Shown here in pieces: positions 15,756-24,267 of a stretch of 64,000 bases of DNA (its first letter is position 1; each line of letters starts with the position of its first letter). The notes beneath the pieces were generated by a model, which saw only the letters and a program-made list of their open reading frames with translations, made no database searches and was not told the origin of the DNA. Origin of the DNA: Candidatus Melainabacteria bacterium (lineage in GTDB: Bacteria > Cyanobacteriota > Vampirovibrionia > Obscuribacterales > Obscuribacteraceae); NCBI GenBank assembly GCA_003242885.1, contig QKMZ01000003.1, forward strand, positions 186,001-250,000. Direction: 5' to 3'. A program made the position numbers and the translations under genes.

Positions 15756-16958
15756 TCAAATTGGCGAGCGCGCGACTTCCTTGAAGTATTTTGGAAATAG
15801 GGAAATATGCATCTTAAAGTATCCATCATTCATTTGGTCAAATTTCTTACGATGCGGATCTTCTTCCAAGCGGAAACGCCTGGAGTTTCCGGCATGCGGA
15901 TTTCTCAAGGTGACCATTCCACTTGCTGAATCAAAACCAGTAATGGTATATCCAGCGAATTCCTCGACGAGTTCTGGCTTTGGAACCTTATCTGTGGACA
16001 AACAGACAATCGGATGCTGGTTTCGTATCGCATCGCCAATGAAAAGTGCTAGAGCAGGCTCACTTATACTGTTTGCAAATATCTTCTCCGCTGCATGTCC
16101 GGTCATCATTGAAAGACCCTGCTCGAGATTGTAAGCAGGATTCTCGCGCGCAGCCGCATGGATAAGCGTCGCCCAGAGCGCCTTGTCTTTCATATGATAA
16201 GACTCAATTTTCTCCGGCGTAATCTGATAATCAGTAGAACTATTGGGAAAGCGGACAATGTAAATGTCTTGCGAACTGGGGCAGCGAATCATATCAGCAA
16301 GAATTTCACGGCCTCGCGGCAACAGTGCCATAGCGGCCATCGAGCACTCTAAACCGGCATCCGGTCTTTTGATAAAGGGGATAATTCCATTGGCGCCCTC
16401 CGCTGCAATAATCTCAGCAGTAAACGCAGCATCGCGCGGGCGTGGAGTTTTAGAAACGGACGTCGTTGTTTTAGAAACACCAGAGGTTCTCGCGCCACTT
16501 GCTGGGACGCTTGCCATCGCGGTCTTCAGTGCCATGCGCCCCTCTTCAGTTTCCATCAGTTCATCAATGCTTTTCCCCTTCAAATGCGATGGAAGGCCAT
16601 TAACTGGACTTGCACTCGCCACTGCGGTGGGTGCACTCTGAAACAATTGCTGCGCGTGGACAGCCTCCTGACTGCTGGAAAAATTTGTAGTGATATATTG
16701 GCAGAGTTGCTGAGCACGCTGAATTCTGCCAGCGGCTTTATTTGCAGCAGCAGCATAATAGTAGAGTCGTGAGCTCGGCGTAGACGTTCTGACTAGGACC
16801 TCGAATGCATCTGCGGCCGGTACAAATTTTTTCTGCACATATAGAGAGTACGCATTACGAATTGCTGCTTCATCTGCGGTCCCAGCAGCTACTGCATAGC
16901 TGCAAGATTGAATCACCAACAGCAAGGTGGTTAGAATCTTAGACTTATCATTTTTCAT
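15756..16958 (-). CDS. Secreted calpain-like pseudoprotease
   Basis: Encodes 400 residues from the ATG 4 bases after the preceding gene's stop; the frame is open upstream but that part overlaps the preceding gene. A signal peptide covers residues 1-26 (ILTTLLLVIQSCSYAVAAG). A helical TPR-like segment follows (about 28-108), then a variable linker, then a domain aligning throughout with the calpain-like domain of its upstream neighbour. At the nucleophile position the neighbour has NCWFES and this protein has DAGLEC, so Cys is replaced by Ala201. At the His position NHAYT is replaced by FAGYT, giving Ala335. The Asn motif is kept (LRNPH, Asn353). It should therefore be catalytically dead, yet the fold-defining sequence is well kept, which points to a binding or regulatory role. 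Confidence 0.9.
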   Translation of the reverse strand: MKNDKSKILTTLLLVIQSCSYAVAAGTADEAAIRNAYSLYVQKKFVPAADAFEVLVRTSTPSSRLYYYAAAANKAAGRIQRAQQLCQYITTNFSSSQEAVHAQQLFQSAPTAVASASPVNGLPSHLKGKSIDELMETEEGRMALKTAMASVPASGARTSGVSKTTTSVSKTPRPRDAAFTAEIIAAEGANGIIPFIKRPDAGLECSMAAMALLPRGREILADMIRCPSSQDIYIVRFPNSSTDYQITPEKIESYHMKDKALWATLIHAAARENPAYNLEQGLSMMTGHAAEKIFANSISEPALALFIGDAIRNQHPIVCLSTDKVPKPELVEEFAGYTITGFDSASGMVTLRNPHAGNSRRFRLEEDPHRKKFDQMNDGYFKMHISLFPKYFKEVARSPI

Positions 16959-16962
16959 CAAA

Positions 16963-18222
16963 TCAGATGTTCGCCTTAGCGACCTCATCGAAATACTTTT
17001 TAAAAAGGGACATGTGTATTCTAAAAACTCCATCGTCCATCATTTCAAATTTCTCGTGGCGAGGATCGTTTTTTAGAGCAAAACGACGAGAGTTGGCGCC
17101 ATGCGGATTTCTGATCACGATCATGCCGCTGGACGGCTCAAATCCAATAATCGTGTATGCGTGATTCGCCTCCACAATGTATGGCATGCCTGCAGGAATT
17201 CCATTGTGCGTTGCGCAGATAATTGGATTTTGAGACTTAACTGCACCATCAATGAAGGATGATAACTCTTGCTCAGATGCGTCCTCAGGATCAAGTGATT
17301 GTGATTTTTGACCAGTTAAAGTAGACAGTCCTTCGGACAGCAAATTGCCGTTGTCTGCGGGGAATTTTAAAACCTGTCCACACTCAATCAAAGTAGCCCA
17401 AAGAGCCTTGTTGTGGATTTTCTTGTCCTCCAATAGCTTTTCATCTATGTTGTAAATGCGCCCATCACCAGGAAAACGCACTACGTAGGTTCCTTCCTTG
17501 TGACCATAACTGACCATATCCGCCATTAACTTTTGTCCACGCGGCAGTTGTGCCAGAGTCGACATGGTACTTTCAAACCAGCAGTTCGGATAGTACATTT
17601 GGTCGATCCCATTTGCACCTTCCTTTGCGATGTCAGCCGCAGTAAAGACGCGCGCTCCTGGTTTTCCACTTTCCTTCCATTTTGCCAACATCGGCGAAAG
17701 CTCTTCGCCCCTCGAACCGGCACCAGATTCCTTCTTAGCGAGCTGCTCCGCGACGTAGCGTCTTCCTTCTTCCGACTTCAACATTTCTTCGGTGGATTTA
17801 CCTTTGAGAGAATCCGGTATGGGATCAGCACCGGATGTTGAGGCAGTTGGGCTTGGCGCGCTGCCTGGAAAAAGCTTCTGCGCGAAAGCTGCTTCTGGCG
17901 CAGTGGGGAAAGTAGAAGAAATGTATTGGCAGAGCTGCTTAGCACGTGCTGTTCGATTGCTCGCACGATGCGCAAGCGCCGCATAATAGTACAGACGCGC
18001 GTTTGGAGTGGATGAAGCAATAAGTGCTTCGAACGCATCAGAAGACTCTCGATATCTCTGCTGCGTGTACAGTGACCACGCGTTTCGCAACGCGGTTTCG
18101 TTAGCAGGGCCAGCAGCCGGCGCCGCCAACATACTGTTAGAAATCAGCATTACGACAGTCGCAGCCCTAAGCAGAGCACTGGCGCAAACAGAGGCGCGTA
18201 TTGCGCGTTTTCCTTCGTTCAT
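16963..18222 (-). CDS. Secreted calpain-like cysteine protease
   Basis: Encodes 419 residues from ATG at 18,222 (a TTG one codon earlier is possible). An N-terminal signal peptide runs to about residue 37 (VVMLISNSMLAAPAAG). Residues 40-118 form TPR-like helices (LRNAWSLYTQQRYRESSDAF, YYYAALAHRASNRTARAKQL). The C-terminal half resembles the calpain (peptidase C2) core: Cys214 in YPNCWFESTMSTLAQL, His354 in NHAYTIIGF and Asn372 in IRNPHGANSRRF, matching the family's DCW, GHAY and RNPWG motifs. Calcium-binding or other calpain domains are absent. It is first in a minus-strand operon with a catalytically degraded paralogue and two receptor kinases. I infer an exported or periplasmic protease. 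Confidence in the catalytic triad is good; the substrate is unknown. Confidence 0.9.
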   Translation of the reverse strand: MNEGKRAIRASVCASALLRAATVVMLISNSMLAAPAAGPANETALRNAWSLYTQQRYRESSDAFEALIASSTPNARLYYYAALAHRASNRTARAKQLCQYISSTFPTAPEAAFAQKLFPGSAPSPTASTSGADPIPDSLKGKSTEEMLKSEEGRRYVAEQLAKKESGAGSRGEELSPMLAKWKESGKPGARVFTAADIAKEGANGIDQMYYPNCWFESTMSTLAQLPRGQKLMADMVSYGHKEGTYVVRFPGDGRIYNIDEKLLEDKKIHNKALWATLIECGQVLKFPADNGNLLSEGLSTLTGQKSQSLDPEDASEQELSSFIDGAVKSQNPIICATHNGIPAGMPYIVEANHAYTIIGFEPSSGMIVIRNPHGANSRRFALKNDPRHEKFEMMDDGVFRIHMSLFKKYFDEVAKANI

Positions 18223-18498
18223 CAATGGTTAACCCTGTCAGATGAAGACACAAAATTATGCATATTCCAATTAATACCCCATTTGGGGCCCGAATTTCTC
18301 CCCTCGACAGGGTGGGAAAGCAATTTTCACCTAAAAGTTTGTATCCGGTGGGGCTCCCTGGAGAGCGGTCGCCCTTGCAGTATCTACAACTCCCATCCTT
18401 CAAAGGGTTCAGGCGTTTATGCAACTGTCTTACGACGGGGAATAAAGCGCATAGAATACATATTAAATTCGCAGAGACAGGCAAGACAAGGGGGCGGC
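18223..18498. promoter_or_regulatory. Divergent control region of the protease/kinase operon
   Basis: This 276-base gap separates the minus-strand protease/kinase operon from the plus-strand gene at 18,499 and must hold the operon promoter unless an internal one is used. It contains a small hairpin CCCC-ATTT-GGGG at 18,277-18,288 and an AT-rich stretch (CATAATTTTG on the minus strand) about 25 bases upstream of the operon start. No firm -35/-10 pair can be named. Confidence 0.35.
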
Positions 18499-18861
18499 GT
18501 GTCGGATTTCTTAAGTCAATTGCAAATGGTCGAGGAAGCTGTGAAAGGCGCAACCAAGGGCTTTATGGCGAAACTGGATTCAGTGACGTTCAAAATGACC
18601 ATTGGCGGGCTTAAAAGCAACGACCCAACTGCTGCGATGATTTCCATCGAGCAGCTAGCCAAGGAAAAACGCGAAATTAGCATCCCGCCCCTTTACGTCG
18701 TCGCCAGGGGTCATCCGGTGCAGCAGGTTCGAGACAAAGCCGAAGAGGCGCTGAAACAGCTCGACAAAGGCAACGAAATTCCGGCTTTAGTGAAAGGCAA
18801 GGAAGTCAAAGAAGCTGTAGCGGCGCTTGTCGCTCGATTTGGTAATTTTAAAAAACTATAG
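18499..18861 (+). CDS. Small helical protein of unknown function
   Basis: Encodes 120 residues from a GTG start preceded by AAGGGGGCG; the open frame upstream is not protein-like. The sequence is helical and Lys/Ala/Glu-rich. Its last 60 residues (VQQVRDKAEEALKQLDKG and KEAVAALVARFGNFKKL) resemble a HEAT-type helix pair. It has no signal peptide or membrane segment. It is transcribed away from the protease/kinase operon. I do not recognise the family. Confidence 0.75.
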   Translation: MSDFLSQLQMVEEAVKGATKGFMAKLDSVTFKMTIGGLKSNDPTAAMISIEQLAKEKREISIPPLYVVARGHPVQQVRDKAEEALKQLDKGNEIPALVKGKEVKEAVAALVARFGNFKKL

Positions 18862-18863
18862 AA

Positions 18864-18886
18864 GCTGGCGAGCCGCCGGCGCTCGG
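18864..18886. repeat. GC-rich palindromic repeat unit
   Basis: The core GCGAGCCGCCGGCGCTCG contains self-complementary GCCGGC and GAGC/GCTC arms. The same core occurs at 29,585-29,611 and 29,696-29,721. It lies directly after the stop codon of the gene ending at 18,861. Confidence 0.6.
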
Positions 18887-19012
18887 AGGCGTTCCAGGGC
18901 AACGAGCCTAGCCGTAATACTTCAAACTTTGAAGCGAAACAGGAGCCGGAACGTGTCCAGCTCCTGCTCACCTCGGAAACGAGCGACGCTCAGGGTTTTC
19001 CTCCAAATCCCA

Positions 19013-19957
19013 CTATTTAACGGGGACGGAAACCACGTCCTTGCGACCACCAGCCCATACTTCAATCTCGTGAGGCGGCTTGGGAGGCGCAATTGCTGCG
19101 GATGTTTCGCCTGGAATGCCTAAGCCCGTCAGAGATGGTGGTTCAGGAATCGCCAGACCGCTAGGTCCGGGCAACATGGCGATGTTCGGATCGGCTTTGA
19201 CCGGCTTGGCGAAAAGTGAGGTTACATCAACCGTTGCGATAGGTTGGTGGTCTTTTTCGTTACGCAAGGATAGATACAACTTGCTTGCTGCGACCGCTTT
19301 GACGAGCTTTTGTGCATCCTCCGGGGTGACAGCTACAGTTACTGAGCTTGCCGGTGTCGCCGCTTGCTGACCGGGTTGACGCTGATATGTTTGACCAACC
19401 GCAATCACTTCGATATCGGAGAGAATCGGCGAAGCCTTTGTTTCGGCGCCAGCACCAACCATAGCAAGAACATCAACATGACTTTCGGGATTCAAGAATC
19501 CGGCTACGCCACTGTTGGTATCAACTGCAAACGTGACGGCGCGCATGCCTTGTTTGAGACGCGCTTCAAATCCGAGCGACATACCTTGTGGTGCCAGGTC
19601 ATGCTGGGAGAGCAACTGTCCCGAAGCGATGCCAAACTTGCTGATGCGGCCGGCAACAAGACTTGCATTCGATACGCTGTCCACCGGAATCTTTCCGACT
19701 TCCAACTCCCTTTCTTCGAGAGCTTCCATTGAAATTGCCATTCCTTCTGGGATATCTCTAATTGCGTAGACAACTTTCCCTTTGGCTGCCTGAGCCTCTT
19801 TCAGACGATTGAGTTCGTCATCGTATTTATTTTTCGTACCATTTAAGTAGCTGCTGACTTGAAATGTGACCAGTGACGCCAAGCCCACAATAATCAACAA
19901 CATCATTGCAGGCGGAATTCTCGAAATCGAGAGAAACAGTGAACGCATAGGATTCAT
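19013..19957 (-). CDS. cpaB: CpaB/RcpC-like pilus assembly protein
   Basis: Encodes 314 residues from an ATG preceded by GAGGGAG; an upstream in-frame codon lacks an SD. One N-terminal membrane segment (about 9-30, PPAMMLLIIVGLASLVTF) is followed by a SAF domain (KVVYAIRDIPEGMAISMEAL ... GRISKFGIASGQLLSQHDL) and the CpaB core (GMRAVTFAVDTNSGVAGFL, PESHVDVLAMV, ILSDIEVIAVGQ, SSVTVAVTPEDAQKLVKAV). CpaB proteins act in the envelope during assembly of Flp/Tad pili. No other Tad gene (ATPase, secretin, TadB/C, pilin) is in this window, so it is either an orphan or its partners lie elsewhere. Confidence in the family is high, but in a pilus role only moderate. Confidence 0.88.
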   Translation of the reverse strand: MNPMRSLFLSISRIPPAMMLLIIVGLASLVTFQVSSYLNGTKNKYDDELNRLKEAQAAKGKVVYAIRDIPEGMAISMEALEERELEVGKIPVDSVSNASLVAGRISKFGIASGQLLSQHDLAPQGMSLGFEARLKQGMRAVTFAVDTNSGVAGFLNPESHVDVLAMVGAGAETKASPILSDIEVIAVGQTYQRQPGQQAATPASSVTVAVTPEDAQKLVKAVAASKLYLSLRNEKDHQPIATVDVTSLFAKPVKADPNIAMLPGPSGLAIPEPPSLTGLGIPGETSAAIAPPKPPHEIEVWAGGRKDVVSVPVK

Positions 19958-19991
19958 AATCCAACTCCCTCGCGCACTGAGAAAGATCAAC

Positions 19992-20011
19992 CATCCCCAT
20001 CATTGGGGATG
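19992..20011. promoter_or_regulatory. Perfect 8-bp hairpin upstream of cpaB
   Basis: CATCCCCA and TGGGGATG flank TCAT, in the divergent region between cpaB (-) and the SNF2 gene (+). It is followed by a second small palindrome (AGGGTTTACCCT, near 20,029-20,040). It could be a leader hairpin or operator for either gene; no T-run supports termination. Confidence 0.35.
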
Positions 20012-20217
20012 CCCTTTCGGACCGTAATAGGGTTTACCCTGAACTGACCTAGGGGGGAGCCGTTGAGGAATTGCAATCAATTGATATGCAAGCAATATTT
20101 TCGGCAACGTTGGGGTTGAACTTTTTGCGGACCTCACACGTCTAGAAAAAAGCAGCAACTCACACTAGTTTTTGCATAGGGAAATACAATAGCTGCATTA
20201 GATGGAAGGAACACAAA

Positions 20218-23200
20218 ATGCCAGCCAAGAGGCAACTTCCTATTAGCCGCGCACAGCTGGCGGAGTATTTCGACTCCGCAACTTTCGGTCGGGGCGAAGT
20301 CTATGCCCTGGAAAACAGAGTTCTTGTCGATACCTTCGACATCGAGATGCCAAGCATCAGTGCTTATGTCCGAGGCTCGAAGAAAAAGCCTTACTCAGTG
20401 CGTGTTCGTTTTTCAAAACGAAAATCTGGGTGGGTCATATATACAAGTCAGTGTACTTGTCCAGTCAATTATGACTGCAAGCATGCTGCGGCAATGCTTT
20501 TAACTGCGGGTCAGATATTTGGTTTCGATGGCGAAGATTCCGGTACGTTTGTAAATCCAGAAGGACATTTTTTGACAGCAAAAACTGCGGCTTGGCTCCA
20601 AGAGCTCAATATTGCCGCCCGCTGCGCTAAAAAAACAAAAGATTCAACAGATATCGACGATGAGAGCAATCTCGTCTACATATTGAATTCACCGGACAAT
20701 CTAGAATACGACCTCACTCCGACAATTTATTATGCGAAGGCAAATAAAAGAGGGCCAACACTAACAGAAATTTCCCATGATGACGTCCTATACGAGAGCG
20801 AGGAATATGGCAATGTCGACGATATGTTGATTGCAGGCATGCTGAACACATTTTTCAATAATTATTCGTATGGGACAGCGGATCGAGATGCTGGAATAGT
20901 GACAAAACTTTTCATCAGCATGCTCAACACAGGGCGATGCTATTTCAGAGATGTGAATGAACCACCGCTCAAACTTAATCATCCATTAGCGGCGAGCGTC
21001 TCTTGGACGTTGCTGCCTAGTGGCAGACAGAAGCCTGCCATTACCGTTGACAAGTCAAATGTTTTAGCTTTTCTTGATCCACATCCCTGGTACGTAGACA
21101 CTGCCAATTGGGAATCTGGCCCGTTACAACTCCCTATTGCAGCGAGTGTTATCGAGGTTTTGCTTGATGCTCCTGAATTAGAGCCAACAGAGACCGCAGC
21201 TGTTCGTACCGCCCTCAAAAGATTTTTGCCCGACAATGAAGCAGCTCTGCCAATCGACAATTTTGAAAGAAAAACAGTAGACAGAGATCCAGTCAAGAAA
21301 CTAATTCTTCAGTCCAAAACTGTTACCTATGCAGACGACACTCTATTACGCAGAGGATTTGCATTTGGTCATAAAGCACCATATGTAGCGGCAGTGTTTG
21401 ATTATGGTGTCCCGGGAATTGATTTAGATTCCAACAACAAACAAATTTCCTCTATTGAGGGAAACGTTATTACGATAATCAACCGAAATTTGGAGATGGA
21501 GCGTTCTGCAATTCGCCAGTTGCAGCAAAGTGGATTGGAGGCTCTGCCCAATTATCTTCGTCCTAGCGACAAACTTTTGTTTATTCCCTCAGTTGCTGCC
21601 AACGAAAAGGTTATAACTGCAACCACCTGGTTTAGGTTTCTAAAGTCACAGCTGCCAAAGCTTCAAGAGTCAGGCTGGACCGTAGAAATTGATCCATCTT
21701 TTACCGTCGAAAGCGTAGAAGCCGAAGATGAGTGGTCCAGCGAAGTTGAAGACAATGGCGGCTGGTGGTTTTCTCTCGAAATAGGTATCGAAGTAGAAGG
21801 AGAGCGAATACCGCTGTTGCCCATTCTTCTGGACGCCTTAAGAAGAGCTCCCTTTGTCTTCACCCCAGACGACTTAGAAAGTCTAAATGTAGATGGGAAA
21901 TTCTACGCGCCCCTTGAAGATGGTCGCCACGTTGCGCTTCCTTTTGAACGCGTAAGAGATCTGCTGAGTGTCATCTTGGATCTTTTCGACCGCAGCTCAC
22001 AATCTGACGACATCAATATAAATCCATGGCAGGCTGCTGAATTAACCAATCTCGGAATTTCCTTCGAAAATCAATCGAGACTTAACGCTTTGGCACAACG
22101 TGTCAAATCTTTCAAAGGAATATCTGCGATTGAGGCTCCGCCAGGATTTCAGGCTAGCTTGCGAGAATATCAAAAAGAGGGCTTGGGATGGCTAAACTTC
22201 ATTCGCGAGTTTGAAGCGGGCGGCATTCTTGCTGATGACATGGGCTTAGGAAAAACAGTTCAAACACTTTGCCACATTCTGATCGAGAAAACAGAAGAAC
22301 GCCTCGACTATCCTGCGCTTATAGTTTGCCCCACCAGTGTTTTACCTAACTGGGTGAGTGAAGCCAAAAAGTTTACGCCGTCATTGCGCGTACTAGCTTT
22401 ATACGGTGCAGAGAGGCAAAACAGTTTTAACGATGTGTATGAACACGACATCGTCGTGACTACATATGCCTTGCTTCACCGTGACAAACATCAGCTGGCA
22501 AAACGAAACTGGCATGTAGTTGTCTTAGACGAAGCACAGTTCATCAGAAATCCGGCAACACTCGCAGCTCAAACCGCCTTCCAATTGCAGGCGAACTATA
22601 GGCTATGCTTAACAGGAACACCGGTTGAAAACCACCTAGGCGACCTGTGGTCGCAGTTTCAATTTTTGATTCCGGGATATCTCGGAGATCAAAAGAGCTT
22701 TGCTTCTTTTTTTAGACAAGCAATTGAAAAGCACGGAGACCGAGCGCGTCAAGCCATGCTCTCACAAAGGGTACGTCCATTTCTCCTTCGCAGAACCAAG
22801 AGCGAAGTAGCCAATGAACTCCCAGAAAAGACAATAATTATAGAGAGTGTGCAACTTGACGGCGCGCAAAGAGATCTCTACGAGACGGTTAGACTGACTA
22901 TGCATGAAAAAGTAAAAGAAGAAATTCATTTGAAGGGCTTCAAACGAAGTCAAATTGCGATATTGGAAGCATTGCTGCGCTTACGTCAAGTCTGCTGTGA
23001 CCCTCGCTTGATTGGCACAAAATTCAATCATAAAGCTAAAGACAGCAGTAAGTTGCGCCGAGTTTTAGACATGGTCACAGAACTCATCGATGAAGGGCGC
23101 AAGATCCTCATCTTTTCGCAATTCACAAGTATGCTCGATATCATCGCAGCTGAACTCCAAGCCCTAAAAATTGAGTATGTTCAGATTAGAGGAGATACAA

Positions 23201-23889
23201 AAGATCGTGCGGAGCCTGTGAGAAAGTTTCAAGCAGGCGAAATTCCAGTTTTCCTTCTGAGCCTTAAGGCCGGTGGTACCGGTTTAAATCTCACGGCCGC
23301 AGATACCGTTATTCACTATGACCCTTGGTGGAACCCTGCAGTCGAAAACCAAGCGACAGATCGAGCCCATCGAATTGGTCAAACCAAGCCTGTCTTTGTC
23401 TACAAGGCAATTGCGGCGGGCACAATTGAAGAGCGCATGCTGCAATTACAGGAAAAGAAGAAAGCACTTGCCGAAGGTGTTTTCGATGAGAAGAAGGCCG
23501 CATCGATTAACATCACCGAACAAGAACTTGAATTTCTATTCCGTCCGTTAAGCGACGACCCAACAGTCGAGGAGAGCGCCGGATCATACTTTTCCAAGGG
23601 ATCAACAGATTCATCAATACTGCGCCTTCCCTTAAATGAAGACAAACCGTCGCAAGATGAGAAACACGAAGAGAAAGTAGAGAAGAAGCCAGTAAAGCGC
23701 GAAAGCACCACAAACGCACCCAAAAGAAACACGGTAACTATCAAAAGGACCAACAATCCGCTAGAAAGCAGGGAAGAAAAAGGTGCTAAAACTTCAGTTG
23801 ATCCCTTTATTGAAGCACTCAGAAAACAAGGGCTATCAGTTGAAGACATCGCAGCCGGAGAATTCATGAAGAAGAAAAAGCGCAAGTAA
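20218..23889 (+). CDS. SWIM zinc-finger SNF2-family helicase-like ATPase
   Basis: Encodes 1,223 residues; ATG follows GGAAGGA. Near the N-terminus a SWIM zinc finger is complete (Cys79-x-Cys81-x5-Cys87-x-His89). The middle (about 100-620) is the poorly conserved region common in bacterial SNF2 proteins. The SNF2 ATPase follows: Walker A ADDMGLGKT (Lys679), motif II DEAQ (771-774), motif III LTGTPVENHLGDLWS, and the helicase C half with KILIFSQFTSMLD, LLSLKAGGTGLNLTAAD, DPWWNPAVENQATDRAHRIGQ. The last 150 residues are Lys/Glu-rich and end in a basic tail. It should be an ATP-driven double-stranded DNA translocase that remodels DNA-protein complexes. No restriction or defence partner is adjacent except a possible nuclease 3 kb downstream. 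Confidence 0.95.
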   Translation: MPAKRQLPISRAQLAEYFDSATFGRGEVYALENRVLVDTFDIEMPSISAYVRGSKKKPYSVRVRFSKRKSGWVIYTSQCTCPVNYDCKHAAAMLLTAGQIFGFDGEDSGTFVNPEGHFLTAKTAAWLQELNIAARCAKKTKDSTDIDDESNLVYILNSPDNLEYDLTPTIYYAKANKRGPTLTEISHDDVLYESEEYGNVDDMLIAGMLNTFFNNYSYGTADRDAGIVTKLFISMLNTGRCYFRDVNEPPLKLNHPLAASVSWTLLPSGRQKPAITVDKSNVLAFLDPHPWYVDTANWESGPLQLPIAASVIEVLLDAPELEPTETAAVRTALKRFLPDNEAALPIDNFERKTVDRDPVKKLILQSKTVTYADDTLLRRGFAFGHKAPYVAAVFDYGVPGIDLDSNNKQISSIEGNVITIINRNLEMERSAIRQLQQSGLEALPNYLRPSDKLLFIPSVAANEKVITATTWFRFLKSQLPKLQESGWTVEIDPSFTVESVEAEDEWSSEVEDNGGWWFSLEIGIEVEGERIPLLPILLDALRRAPFVFTPDDLESLNVDGKFYAPLEDGRHVALPFERVRDLLSVILDLFDRSSQSDDININPWQAAELTNLGISFENQSRLNALAQRVKSFKGISAIEAPPGFQASLREYQKEGLGWLNFIREFEAGGILADDMGLGKTVQTLCHILIEKTEERLDYPALIVCPTSVLPNWVSEAKKFTPSLRVLALYGAERQNSFNDVYEHDIVVTTYALLHRDKHQLAKRNWHVVVLDEAQFIRNPATLAAQTAFQLQANYRLCLTGTPVENHLGDLWSQFQFLIPGYLGDQKSFASFFRQAIEKHGDRARQAMLSQRVRPFLLRRTKSEVANELPEKTIIIESVQLDGAQRDLYETVRLTMHEKVKEEIHLKGFKRSQIAILEALLRLRQVCCDPRLIGTKFNHKAKDSSKLRRVLDMVTELIDEGRKILIFSQFTSMLDIIAAELQALKIEYVQIRGDTKDRAEPVRKFQAGEIPVFLLSLKAGGTGLNLTAADTVIHYDPWWNPAVENQATDRAHRIGQTKPVFVYKAIAAGTIEERMLQLQEKKKALAEGVFDEKKAASINITEQELEFLFRPLSDDPTVEESAGSYFSKGSTDSSILRLPLNEDKPSQDEKHEEKVEKKPVKRESTTNAPKRNTVTIKRTNNPLESREEKGAKTSVDPFIEALRKQGLSVEDIAAGEFMKKKKRK

Positions 23890-23997
23890 AGTTCAAGCCT
23901 GCTCGCGCATTTGCAAATTCAGCTTGTCGACCCCAAATGCAACTTTCGCACACAGGCCATAATACATTTGTAATACACTGTATAATGGTGAGCGGCT

Positions 23998-24267
23998 GTG
24001 AAATTCACGTTTGACAAAGAAAACCTGAAGAAGCACAGAATTTCTGACCGGGATTGCTTAGAAGTTTATGCAGATCCCTTTAACGAAGACGCTCCCAATG
24101 GACTAAGTGAAAGGGGAAACTAGAGGTTTCTTATAGTTGGCCGGTCACCAAATCGGAAGTTTCCAATTGAGATTGGAATTGAGATTTTCTCGGATGAACA
24201 TCACCACATCTACCATGCAATGAAAGCGCTCGATGCCACCATGAGGTTAGTCGGATATGAAGAGTAA
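23998..24267 (+). pseudogene. brnT: BrnT-like toxin gene interrupted by an amber codon
   Basis: From GTG at 23,998 the frame reads VKFTFDKENLKKHRISDRD, LEVYADPF and ERGN, then TAG at 24,121-24,123, then continues in the same frame as RFLIVGRSPN and ends HHIYHAMKALDATMRLVGYE-E before TAA at 24,265. The two halves together match the BrnT toxin pattern (F..D..K...N..KHG, ...ERF..IG.S, ... R.A...E...YEE), about 90 residues. A single G-to-T or C-to-T change of GAG or CAG would create the TAG. TAG is a normal stop for many genes in this window, so readthrough is unlikely. The intact antitoxin gene overlaps its 3' end. BrnT toxins are RelE-fold ribonucleases. Confidence 0.75.

Noticed and set aside
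23400..23885. Ser/Phe-rich minus-strand frame
   Set aside because: It is antisense to the Lys/Glu-rich tail of the SNF2 gene.
24121..24123. Recoding of the amber codon, for example as an unusual amino acid
   Set aside because: TAG ends many intact genes here, no suppressor tRNA or stem-loop signal is seen, and a single-base nonsense change explains the data.
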